DNA from: Clostridia bacterium
Lineage (GTDB): Bacteria; Bacillota; Clostridia; Oscillospirales; CAG-272
Reading direction: 5' to 3'
NCBI GenBank assembly: GCA_017540285.1
Contig: JAFYBI010000493.1
Location: 1 to 12,090, forward strand
Length of the DNA stretch: 12,090 bases
Within the stretch, counting starts at the first letter, position 1, and the number at the start of each line of letters is the position of its first letter. Shown piece after piece: positions 6,330-12,090 of the stretch. The position numbers and the translations under genes were made by a program. The notes under the pieces were generated by a model. That model had not been told where the DNA came from, did no database searches, and saw only the letters and a list, made by a program, of their open reading frames with translations.

Positions 6330-8420
6330 TCAGCCCAGCCTTCCGAACTGCCGGTCGATGGCGGATTTGCGGATCTCGAAGGCCACCGGACGGCCGTGGG
6401 GACAGGTCCGGATGACCGCGCCCCGCTCGTCGGGCTTCTGCAATAACCGGTCGCAGATCCACTTGACCGACGCCGTGTCGTACAGCCGTCCGCCCTTGAT
6501 CGCGGCCTTGCACGACGCCTGCCAGAGCCTCGTCTCGAAGAAGCCCGCGGCGGCCGATTCGACCGTTCCCGTGGCGTCGGACAGCCGGGAGGCGAGGGTC
6601 TCGAAGAGGGCGAGGGCGGCGGGGCCGTCGAGGGATTCCGGGATCTGCGTGATCTCGGCGGTCCACTGGGAAACGCTCTTCTTGTTGAGAGTGAACGCGA
6701 ACCCCACGGCCTCGATCCGGTCGCGGTAGTCGTTCAGGGCGTCGGCCTCGGCGGTATAGACGTCCAGCGTCAGGGGCGTGAGGAGCATCTGTCCCCCCGC
6801 GGCGGCCGGGCTTTCGAGGTGGCGGCGGAGCCTGCGGCAGAGCTCGTCGAAGATGATCCGCTCGTGGGCCGCGTGCTTGTCGATCATGAGGATCCGGTCG
6901 TCGAGCTGCACGAGGAGGTAGGTGCTGAACGCCTCGCCGATGAGGGTGTATTCGGGGATGTCGCCCGGCCGGATGTCCCGGTCATAGACGGCATAGGGGT
7001 CTTCCGCGGGAGCGGCGGCCGGCGTCTCGTCCGTCTGCGCGGCGGCAGGCTCCGGCACCCCGGGCTTCCCCGGCGCGGGACCGGTCTGCAGCAGTGCGGA
7101 CGCGATCTCGGCGGGGGTCGGTTCCCCGCTTTCGGGATGCTCCTTCCGGTAGGCGGCGAAGGCCTCGGAGGCGGCCCGGATGTTCCCGGCGGCCGCGCGG
7201 TGCGCTTCGACGATCTCCTCCTTCGCGGCGGGCGTCGCTTCGGCGGTCCCGTGCCCGTCCGGCAAATTGCCCGGCAAACTGCCGGGAAGATCGGACAGGC
7301 GGATCTGCTTCGGCTTCTCCGGCCGCCTGTCCATCGGGAGGAAGGCGTTCTGCGGGTTCTCGGTTTTTTTCGCGGGCGGCGCAAAGGGCTGCTCCTCCGG
7401 TTCTCCGGCAATCGGGAACTGCGGGCGGCGGACCTCCTTTTCGAGCGCCGAGAGGACGGCATAGTAGACCGCGTCGAAGATGAGCTTTTCGTTCGCGAAC
7501 TTGACCTCGAGCTTCGCCGGGTGCACGTTCACGTCGACGGCGGCGGGGTTGAGCTCGATGTTGAGGACGCAGAAGGGGAACTTATCCGCCGGGATGCGCG
7601 AGGCGTAGGCCTGTTCCAAGGCGGCCGACGCGGTCTTCGATTTGATGTAGCGCCCGTTGATGAAGAAGTTCTCCATGTTCCGGTTCGAGCGGGTCATATC
7701 GGATTCCGATACGAAGCCGTGGACGCGGATCCCGTTTTCCCGCCGGTCAGCGGGCAGGGCTCGCCGCGCGGTGTCGCGTCCGAAAAGGGCCCAGATCGTC
7801 TCTCTGAGGTCCCCGTTCCCGGACGTGAGGAACTTGATCTCGCCGTCGGAGATGAACTTGAAGGAGACCTCCGGGTGGGAGAGCGCGATCTTCTCGACGA
7901 CCGCGCCGATGGCGATCCCCTCCGTGGAATCCTTTTTGAGGAATTTGCGCCGCGCCGGGACGTTGTAGAAGAGATCCTCGGCGATGACGGTGGTCCCGTC
8001 CGCGCATCCGGTGTCCTCGACCGAGACGACCTGCCCGCCCTCGACCGTGAGGACGGCGCCCATCCCCTGTCCCGGGATCTTCGAAAAGATGCGCAGGCGC
8101 GACACGGACGCGATGGCGGCGAGCGCCTCTCCGCGGAACCCGAGGGTGAGGATCGAATCGAGGTCCGCGGCGGTATGGATCTTCGAGGTCGAATGACGGG
8201 TGACGGCGGGGATGAGGTCGTCCTTTTCGATGCCGCAGCCGTTGTCGGTGACGCGGATGAAGGAGACGCCCCCGCGCTGGATCTCGAGGGTGACGGCGCC
8301 CGCGCCTGCGTCGACGGCGTTTTCGAGGAGCTCCTTCACCGCGGAGGAGGGCCGGTCGACGACCTCGCCCGCCGCGATGAGATTCGCGACCTCAAAGGAT
8401 AAGAGGTTGATTTTTCCCAT
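6330..8420 (-). CDS. mutL: DNA mismatch repair protein MutL (endonuclease type)
   Basis: MutL couples mismatch recognition by MutS to strand cutting. The 696-residue product has the GHKL ATPase domain at the N-terminus: ELLENAVDAGA (about 30-40), VTDNGCGI, and TLGFRGEALAAIASV. A long Ala/Pro/Glu-rich linker (about 350-480) follows, then the C-terminal dimerisation and endonuclease domain. There DKHAAHERIIFDE (about 512-524) matches the DQHAx2Ex4E metal-binding motif of nicking MutL proteins, and ACKAAIKGG and CPHGRP (about 671-676) complete the site. Such MutL proteins occur in bacteria without MutH/Dam strand discrimination. The ATG at 8420 is one base beyond the mutS stop, with an AGAGGA-type binding site inside the mutS end, so translation is probably coupled. 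The linker contains a 12-base repeat giving LPGSLPGNLPDG. Confidence 0.97.
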   Translation of the reverse strand: MGKINLLSFEVANLIAAGEVVDRPSSAVKELLENAVDAGAGAVTLEIQRGGVSFIRVTDNGCGIEKDDLIPAVTRHSTSKIHTAADLDSILTLGFRGEALAAIASVSRLRIFSKIPGQGMGAVLTVEGGQVVSVEDTGCADGTTVIAEDLFYNVPARRKFLKKDSTEGIAIGAVVEKIALSHPEVSFKFISDGEIKFLTSGNGDLRETIWALFGRDTARRALPADRRENGIRVHGFVSESDMTRSNRNMENFFINGRYIKSKTASAALEQAYASRIPADKFPFCVLNIELNPAAVDVNVHPAKLEVKFANEKLIFDAVYYAVLSALEKEVRRPQFPIAGEPEEQPFAPPAKKTENPQNAFLPMDRRPEKPKQIRLSDLPGSLPGNLPDGHGTAEATPAAKEEIVEAHRAAAGNIRAASEAFAAYRKEHPESGEPTPAEIASALLQTGPAPGKPGVPEPAAAQTDETPAAAPAEDPYAVYDRDIRPGDIPEYTLIGEAFSTYLLVQLDDRILMIDKHAAHERIIFDELCRRLRRHLESPAAAGGQMLLTPLTLDVYTAEADALNDYRDRIEAVGFAFTLNKKSVSQWTAEITQIPESLDGPAALALFETLASRLSDATGTVESAAAGFFETRLWQASCKAAIKGGRLYDTASVKWICDRLLQKPDERGAVIRTCPHGRPVAFEIRKSAIDRQFGRLG
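7259..7294. repeat. 12-base tandem repeat inside mutL linker
   Basis: Three units, CCGGCAAATTGC, CCGGCAAACTGC and CCGGGAAGATCG, lie head to tail. The first two differ at one base and the third is diverged. On the coding strand they give repeated LPG-x residues near residue 380, in the disordered linker, where in-frame expansion is tolerated. Confidence 0.6.
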
Positions 8421-8421
8421 A

Positions 8422-11010
8422 TTACAGCATCCTCTTCCATTCGTATATCAAATTCAGCGCTTCGATGGGGGTGAGGGTGTTGATGTCGGTCCGGCGGAGG
8501 GCTTCCTTGATCTCGTCCGCGGCGGCGTCGGCGAAGGAGAGGTTCCTGCTCTCCATGCCGTCCGCCGGATTCTGCTTCGCGGTTTTTTCTCCGCCCGCGG
8601 CGCGCTTCCCTTCGAGCTCGGCGAGGACCTCCTTCGCGCGCCGGGTGATCTCCCCGGGGACGCCCGCGAGCCGCGCCACCTCGATCCCGTAGCTGTCGTC
8701 CGCAGGGCCCGGCACGATCTTGCGCAGGAAGGTGACGTCCTCTCCGCGCTTCTTCGCCGCGACGTTGCAGTTGACGACGCCGGGGACCGTGCCCTCCATG
8801 TCGGTGAGCTCGTGGTAGTGCGTCGCGAACATGGTCTTCGCGCCGAGCTTCTTCCCCGCGGTGTATTCCGCGACCGCCCGCGCGATGCTCATGCCGTCGT
8901 ACGTCGACGTGCCGCGCCCGATCTCGTCGTAGACGATGAAGCTGTTCTTCGTCGCGTTGGCCAGGATCGAAGCCACTTCCTTCATCTCGAGCATGAACGT
9001 CGACTGTCCGGACGCGAGATCGTCCGACGCCCCGACGCGGGTGAACAGCCGGTCGACGACGCCGATGCGGGCCGAGGTCGCCGGGACGAAGGAGCCGAGC
9101 TGCGCCATGAGGATGATGAGTGCGGTCTGCCGCATGTAGGTCGATTTGCCCGCCATGTTCGGGCCGGTGATGAGCATCAGGCGCCGCTCGCCGGTGTCGA
9201 GGTACGCGTCGTTCGGGACGAAGTATGAATCCTCGACGAATTTTTCGACGACGGGATGCCGCCCGTTCCTGATGTCCACGATGTCCGACGCGTCGACCGT
9301 CGGGCAGACGTAGGAGTTCTGCGCGGCGCAGTCGGCGAGGGAGAGGAAGACGTCGAGCTTCGCGAGCGCCTGCGCGGTCTGGCGGATGCGCGCGCTCTCG
9401 GCGTCCACCGCGGACCGCAGCGCGACGAAGAGGTCGTATTCGAGGGCCTTCAGCCGGTCGTCCGCGCCGAGGATCGTCGCCTCCATGTCCTTGAGCTCGT
9501 CGGTGATGTACCGCTCCTTGTCGGACAGGGTCTGCTTGCGGACGTAGCCCTCCGGGACCTCGGACGCGGCGGACCGGGGCGTTTCGATGTAATAGCCGAA
9601 GACGCGGTTGTAGCCGATCTTGAGCTTCGCGATCCCGGTCTTCTCCCGCTCCCGCTGCTCGGCGGATTTGATCCACTCCCTGCCGTTCGACATGATATAC
9701 CGCAGCTCGTCGACGTCGGCGTGATAGCCGTCCTTGAGGATGCCGCCCTCGCGGATGACGAAGGGGGGATTCTCGACGACGGCCCGGTCGATCGCGTCGT
9801 ACACGTCGGCGAGGTCGTCGAGGTCGGTGAGGATCTCGGAGAGCGCGCCTGCCTCGAGGGTCGAGAGCATGGATTTGAGTTCCGGGACGACGGCGATGGT
9901 CTGGGCGATGGCGCGGAGATCGCGTCCGCCCGCCGTGCCGTAGGAGACCTTGGTGATCAGCCGCTCGAGGTCGAGGACCGGGGAGAGCTTGTCCCGCAGA
10001 TCCTCCCGCAGCATGAAGTTGTCGGCGAGCTCCGAGACGGCCTGCTGGCGCTTCAGGATCTGGGCGACGTTCGTGAGGGGGTGTTCGATCCACTGCCTGA
10101 GGAGGCGCGCGCCCATCGAGGTGTTCGTCTTGTCGAGGACCCACAGCAGCGACCCGCGCTTTTCCTTGGTGAGCATCGTCTCGGTCAGCTCGAGATTGCG
10201 CCGCGTCGCGAGATCCATTTCGAGGAACTGCGAGGTCTCGTAGACGTTCAGCTCGCGCAGATACGAAATGTCCTTCATCTGCGTGTCGCGGATGTATTTG
10301 AGGGCGGCTCCGACGGCGACGAGGGCGGTCCGGGGACGTCCGGCGGTGACCTCCATCCCGAACTGCTCTTCCGCGCGCGCGGCGGACGCGTCGGGATCGA
10401 AGAAGTCGGAGGCGGCCTCCGTGAGCAGCGCGCCGAGGCGGTCCCGGATGTGCTCCGCCACCTTCGGCAGGGACTTGGCCGGGACGTTCATGAGGATCTC
10501 GCGCGGAGAATAGGTCGAGAGCTCGCTGATGACGGCGTCCTCCGTGAACCGGTCGCGGAACGCCGTCGCCGCCACGTAGGCCGTGGAGATGTCGGCGAAG
10601 CACAGCCCGACGGAATCCCCGTCGAAGTAGACCGTCGCGAGGTAGTTGTTCGCTTTTTCGTTCAGAAGGTCGGTTTCGATGAGGGTGCCGGGGGTGATGA
10701 TGCGGATGACCTCGCGCTTCACGAGATCCTTCGCGAGCTTCGGGTCCTCCATCTGCTCGCAGATCGCGACCTTATAGCCCTTTTCGATCAGCTTGCCGAT
10801 GTAGGTCTCCGCGGAATGATACGGGACCCCGCACATGGGCGCGCGCTGATCCTCGCCGCAGTCCCGGCCCGTGAGGGTCAGGTCCAGCTCGGCCGAGACG
10901 ATCTGCGCGTCCTCGAAAAACATCTCGTAAAAGTCCCCGAGCCTGTAAAACAGGATGAAATCGGGGTATTGATTCTTCACTTCAAAATACTGCTGCATCA
11001 TCGGGGTCAT
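8422..11010 (-). CDS. mutS: DNA mismatch repair protein MutS
   Basis: MutS recognises mismatches and small loops and recruits MutL. The 862-residue product is full length for MutS1. The mismatch-binding domain opens MTPMMQQYFEVKNQYPDF and has the F-x-E reading motif as F27-Y28-E29 in RLGDFYEMF. The core and lever domains follow, then the ABC-type ATPase with Walker A ITGPNMAGKSTYMRQ (about 613-627), SGQSTFMLEM, Walker B VYDEIGRGTSTYDG (about 691-704) and ATHYHEL (about 728). The C-terminal tail (TPIEALNLIYEWKRML) is the usual tetramer-forming end. The ATG at 11010 is chosen because MTPMMQQY is the family's normal start and AAGAGG lies upstream; a further upstream start would add an unrelated basic stretch. 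It ends in TAA. It is followed by mutL after one base and preceded by ylbF after 70 bases. Confidence 0.97.
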   Translation of the reverse strand: MTPMMQQYFEVKNQYPDFILFYRLGDFYEMFFEDAQIVSAELDLTLTGRDCGEDQRAPMCGVPYHSAETYIGKLIEKGYKVAICEQMEDPKLAKDLVKREVIRIITPGTLIETDLLNEKANNYLATVYFDGDSVGLCFADISTAYVAATAFRDRFTEDAVISELSTYSPREILMNVPAKSLPKVAEHIRDRLGALLTEAASDFFDPDASAARAEEQFGMEVTAGRPRTALVAVGAALKYIRDTQMKDISYLRELNVYETSQFLEMDLATRRNLELTETMLTKEKRGSLLWVLDKTNTSMGARLLRQWIEHPLTNVAQILKRQQAVSELADNFMLREDLRDKLSPVLDLERLITKVSYGTAGGRDLRAIAQTIAVVPELKSMLSTLEAGALSEILTDLDDLADVYDAIDRAVVENPPFVIREGGILKDGYHADVDELRYIMSNGREWIKSAEQREREKTGIAKLKIGYNRVFGYYIETPRSAASEVPEGYVRKQTLSDKERYITDELKDMEATILGADDRLKALEYDLFVALRSAVDAESARIRQTAQALAKLDVFLSLADCAAQNSYVCPTVDASDIVDIRNGRHPVVEKFVEDSYFVPNDAYLDTGERRLMLITGPNMAGKSTYMRQTALIILMAQLGSFVPATSARIGVVDRLFTRVGASDDLASGQSTFMLEMKEVASILANATKNSFIVYDEIGRGTSTYDGMSIARAVAEYTAGKKLGAKTMFATHYHELTDMEGTVPGVVNCNVAAKKRGEDVTFLRKIVPGPADDSYGIEVARLAGVPGEITRRAKEVLAELEGKRAAGGEKTAKQNPADGMESRNLSFADAAADEIKEALRRTDINTLTPIEALNLIYEWKRML

Positions 11011-11027
11011 ACGGGAACCTCTTTTCC

Positions 11028-11048
11028 GAAATCCGGGCCGCGGATTTC
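11028..11048 (-). promoter_or_regulatory. Hairpin just upstream of the mutS ribosome binding site
   Basis: GAAATCCG (11028-11035) and CGGATTTC (11041-11048) form a perfect 8-base stem with a 5-base loop in the 70-base ylbF-mutS gap. On the coding strand it ends a few bases before AAGAGG. There is no T-run after it, so it is not a standard terminator. It might protect or process the mRNA, or modulate mutS translation. Confidence 0.4.
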
Positions 11049-11080
11049 CGCCTCGCTTCTTGCTTTTTTCCTGCTGCTTC

Positions 11081-11494
11081 TCAGTTCGCGGAATGGCACT
11101 TCGACGCGCACGACGCGCAGTCATGCGCGCACGGTCTCTGTCCGGTGATCGCGAACTGCAGTTCGCCGTAGATCGCGTTCGTCAGCTCGTCGAAGGCATT
11201 TTTCGCCTCGACGTACGCGACGTAGGCCGGGTGCGCAGTGATCTCGTCGTAGAGGGCGTCGATGCGCTCCTGCACGGACTGCTTGAATTCGTCGCTGATC
11301 GCCTCGGGACGGTTGTATGCGGCGGCGAGGAAATTCTGCTGCTCGTTGTATTCGGAGATGAGGGCGTTCAGATCCTCCGCGCGCTCGTATTCCTCGATGG
11401 TTTTTTCGATTTCCGCGCAGCGCGGGTCGGCTTTGACCAGCGCGCCGAGCGCGTTGATGAGGGAGAGCATCTCCTCCGAGAGGGTTTCGTTCAT
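11081..11494 (-). CDS. YlbF/YmcA family protein with C-terminal cysteine cluster
   Basis: The 137-residue, mostly helical product matches the YlbF/YmcA (RicF/RicA) family: a coiled, Glu-rich helix pair (about 7-55, 65-115) with EYNEQQNFLAAAYNRPE in the middle. In Bacillus the YlbF-YmcA-YaaT complex affects RNase Y-dependent mRNA processing, development and biofilm formation, and carries iron-sulfur clusters. The striking part is the tail, C122-x3-C126-x2-C129-x3-C133 with H124 and H134, which could bind an Fe-S cluster or zinc. The ATG at 11494 has AAAGGA about eight bases upstream. The gene sits between miaB and mutS, an order I know from other Clostridia. Whether it is YlbF or YmcA in function cannot be decided from sequence alone. 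Confidence 0.8.
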   Translation of the reverse strand: MNETLSEEMLSLINALGALVKADPRCAEIEKTIEEYERAEDLNALISEYNEQQNFLAAAYNRPEAISDEFKQSVQERIDALYDEITAHPAYVAYVEAKNAFDELTNAIYGELQFAITGQRPCAHDCASCASKCHSAN

Positions 11495-11511
11495 GAAGGT
11501 GTCCTTTCTTT

Positions 11512-11700
11512 CCGCGCAGAAATGTGCGCGGTCTGTTTCATTGGTTCCGCCTGCGGGGACATGCAGGGGAATCTATGGTCGGAGAAAGCTCTGCGGAGCT
11601 TTCTCTCATTGATTTGCTGTCCTGCGCGGACGGCGCACAAGAGGCCTCCGCGGTCAGCCTCTTGTGAATCACCGCCGCCCAAGGCCTTTCCCGCCTTGGG
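11512..11700 (-). other. Array of five hairpins in the ylbF leader (candidate structured RNA or repeat element)
   Basis: Five perfect stems lie head to tail in 189 bases ahead of ylbF: CCGCGCA/TGCGCGG (11512-11518 with 11525-11531); CCTGC/GCAGG (11550-11554 with 11563-11567); GAGAAAGCTC/GAGCTTTCTC with loop TGCG (11582-11591 with 11596-11605); CACAAGAGGC/GCCTCTTGTG (11636-11645 with 11657-11666); and CCCAAGGC/GCCTTGGG (11678-11685 with 11693-11700). On the minus strand, three of the five (at 11550, 11636 and 11678) are directly preceded by GATTC. None is followed by a T-run. It matches no riboswitch or leader I can name. As part of the transcript it would form a long structured 5' region, the last hairpin ending about 10 bases before the ribosome binding site. 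It could instead be DNA-level repeats. Confidence 0.55.
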
Positions 11701-11767
11701 AATCCACCCTCAGCGTGCGTGCCTCGGATTTTCTTTCAGCTTTGCTCAATGGGATTCTGTTTGTTTT

Positions 11768-11797
11768 GTTTTGCGAAAAACGCGTTTATCGCAAAAC
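11768..11797. repeat. Inverted repeat GTTTTGCGA / TCGCAAAAC with nested palindrome
   Basis: There is a perfect 9-base inverted repeat (11768-11776 with 11789-11797), with the self-complementary AAACGCGTTT (11778-11787) in between. The surrounding DNA is AT-richer than the genes. It could be a terminator-like stem, a protein-binding site or a cruciform-prone element. No T-run follows on either strand in a convincing way. Confidence 0.5.
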
Positions 11798-11870
11798 CGC
11801 ACGGAGGATTACAGGGGCCATCCCCGGATGAGTGGCTCCGGCTCGTTCACAGCTCGCTCAACGCCGAAGA

Positions 11871-11933
11871 TGCAGCGGTCCGTGTCCGCCCTTTCGACTC
11901 CGTCGAGGCAAAGGGTGCAGCGGTTTGTGTTCG
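11871..11933. repeat. Imperfect direct repeat TGCAGCGGTNNGTGTNCG
   Basis: Two 18-base copies, 11871-11888 and 11916-11933, differ at three positions, all C/T changes. Between them a CCCTTT...AAAGGG pair with CGA/TCG inside can form a bulged stem. The core TGCAGCGGT also occurs at 2726-2734 in the other gene-free stretch. No gene is credible here. Confidence 0.4.
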
Positions 11934-11948
11934 GGTTTGAGATAATAG

Positions 11949-11966
11949 GAAACCGCTTGCGGTTTC
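11949..11966 (-). terminator. Hairpin after miaB, possible weak terminator
   Basis: GAAACCGC (11949-11956) and GCGGTTTC (11959-11966) form a perfect 8-base stem about 40 bases after the miaB stop, extendable with TAG/CTA around one bulged base. The following minus-strand sequence, CTATTATCTC, is only moderately T-rich, so termination would be partial at best. If it terminates, ylbF needs its own promoter in the following 450 bases; none was identified with confidence. Confidence 0.4.
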
Positions 11967-11972
11967 TACCGC

Positions 11973-12000
11973 ACTTCTTACCTCTTACTTCTCGCTTCGA
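11973..12000. repeat. Four 7-base tandem units just after miaB
   Basis: The units are ACTTCTT, ACCTCTT, ACTTCTC and GCTTCGA, together 28 bases, ending four bases from the miaB stop codon. On the coding strand it is purine-rich: TCGAAGC-GAGAAGT-AAGAGGT-AAGAAGT. It has the same period and copy number as the repeat before tgt, but a different sequence. Confidence 0.6.
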
Positions 12001-12004
12001 CGGT

Positions 12005-12090
12005 TTACTCTGGATCCTTCAATTCCCCTTCGAGGCAGTACGTCTTCGCTTCGGTGATCTTCACCCATACGAACTGCCCGATGAGGTCCC
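12005..12090 (-). CDS. miaB: tRNA (N6-isopentenyl adenosine-37) methylthiotransferase MiaB, C-terminal end
   Basis: Only the last 27 codons and a TAA stop are in the window. They read DLIGQFVWVKITEAKTYCLE followed by GELKDPE. This is the end of a TRAM domain as found in MiaB, a radical-SAM Fe-S enzyme that adds a methylthio group to isopentenyl-adenosine 37 in tRNA. The GxxVxVKITEAKTxxLxGE pattern fits MiaB better than the related RimO or MtaB, and a miaB next to ylbF and mutS is an order seen in other Clostridia. The radical-SAM and N-terminal domains lie beyond the window edge, so the identification rests on this tail and the context. Confidence 0.7.
   Translation of the reverse strand, partial: DLIGQFVWVKITEAKTYCLEGELKDPE

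Noticed and set aside
9256..11148. Plus-strand open frame of 630 codons opposite mutS (and similar long frames opposite mutL, tgt and lplA)
   Set aside because: A shadow of GC-rich coding DNA. The minus-strand MutS motifs are complete and the plus-strand product has no recognisable domain.
11491..11682. 63-codon minus-strand ORF just before ylbF
   Set aside because: It runs through the hairpin array, its product is arginine-rich and unrelated to any family I know, and the array structure explains the open frame.
11668..11712. T-box leader suggested by AGGGTGG on the minus strand
   Set aside because: The T-box continues as TGGNACCGCG; here it continues as TGGATTCCCAAGG, and there is no specifier loop, no T-run and no tRNA synthetase or amino-acid gene downstream.
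11719..11940. 73-codon plus-strand ORF in the miaB-ylbF gap
   Set aside because: It crosses the inverted and direct repeats, has no good ribosome binding site and opposes all neighbouring genes.
11495..12004. CRISPR array suggested by many short repeats
   Set aside because: The stems differ in sequence and spacing is irregular; there are no identical repeats separated by unique spacers and no cas genes.

Overview
The window is GC-rich, and every gene I can support lies on the minus strand, so transcription runs from right to left. The gene families, the purine-rich ribosome binding sites (AGGGAGG, AAGGAG, AAGAGG) and the order miaB-ylbF-mutS-mutL suggest a high-GC member of the Clostridia, perhaps an uncultured Oscillospiraceae- or Christensenellales-like gut bacterium. 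That placement is inferred from family resemblance only.

Reading in the direction of transcription: the window opens with the last 27 codons of miaB (tRNA 2-methylthio-adenosine methylthiotransferase, TRAM domain). A 510-base gene-free stretch follows, packed with inverted repeats. Next come a YlbF-family gene with a C-terminal cysteine cluster, then mutS and mutL, which are separated by one base and form the core of methyl-independent mismatch repair. A 94-base gap with an AT-rich heptamer repeat leads into tgt (tRNA-guanine transglycosylase), lplA (lipoate-protein ligase), a small chloramphenicol-phosphotransferase-like P-loop kinase, and a short RadC-like protein that overlaps the kinase gene. 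These four look like one transcription unit.

A second gene-free stretch (about 420 bases) contains a palindromic element resembling the widespread 'TCATTGCGAGGAGCGA' dispersed repeat and a possible promoter. Then comes an ABC transporter with fused ATPase and FtsX/MacB-type permease. Its reading frame is broken by one in-frame TAG at 896-898. The same frame then stays open for 298 codons to the left edge of the window.

Most of the window is ordinary housekeeping (mismatch repair, tRNA modification, lipoylation). The points that merit a second look are the hairpin array upstream of ylbF, the in-frame amber codon in the transporter, the RadC-like protein without a recognisable metalloprotease motif, the two 4 x 7-base tandem repeats in intergenic DNA, and the cysteine-rich YlbF tail. 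I found no CRISPR array, tRNA, rRNA, transposase, phage gene or recognisable defence system.
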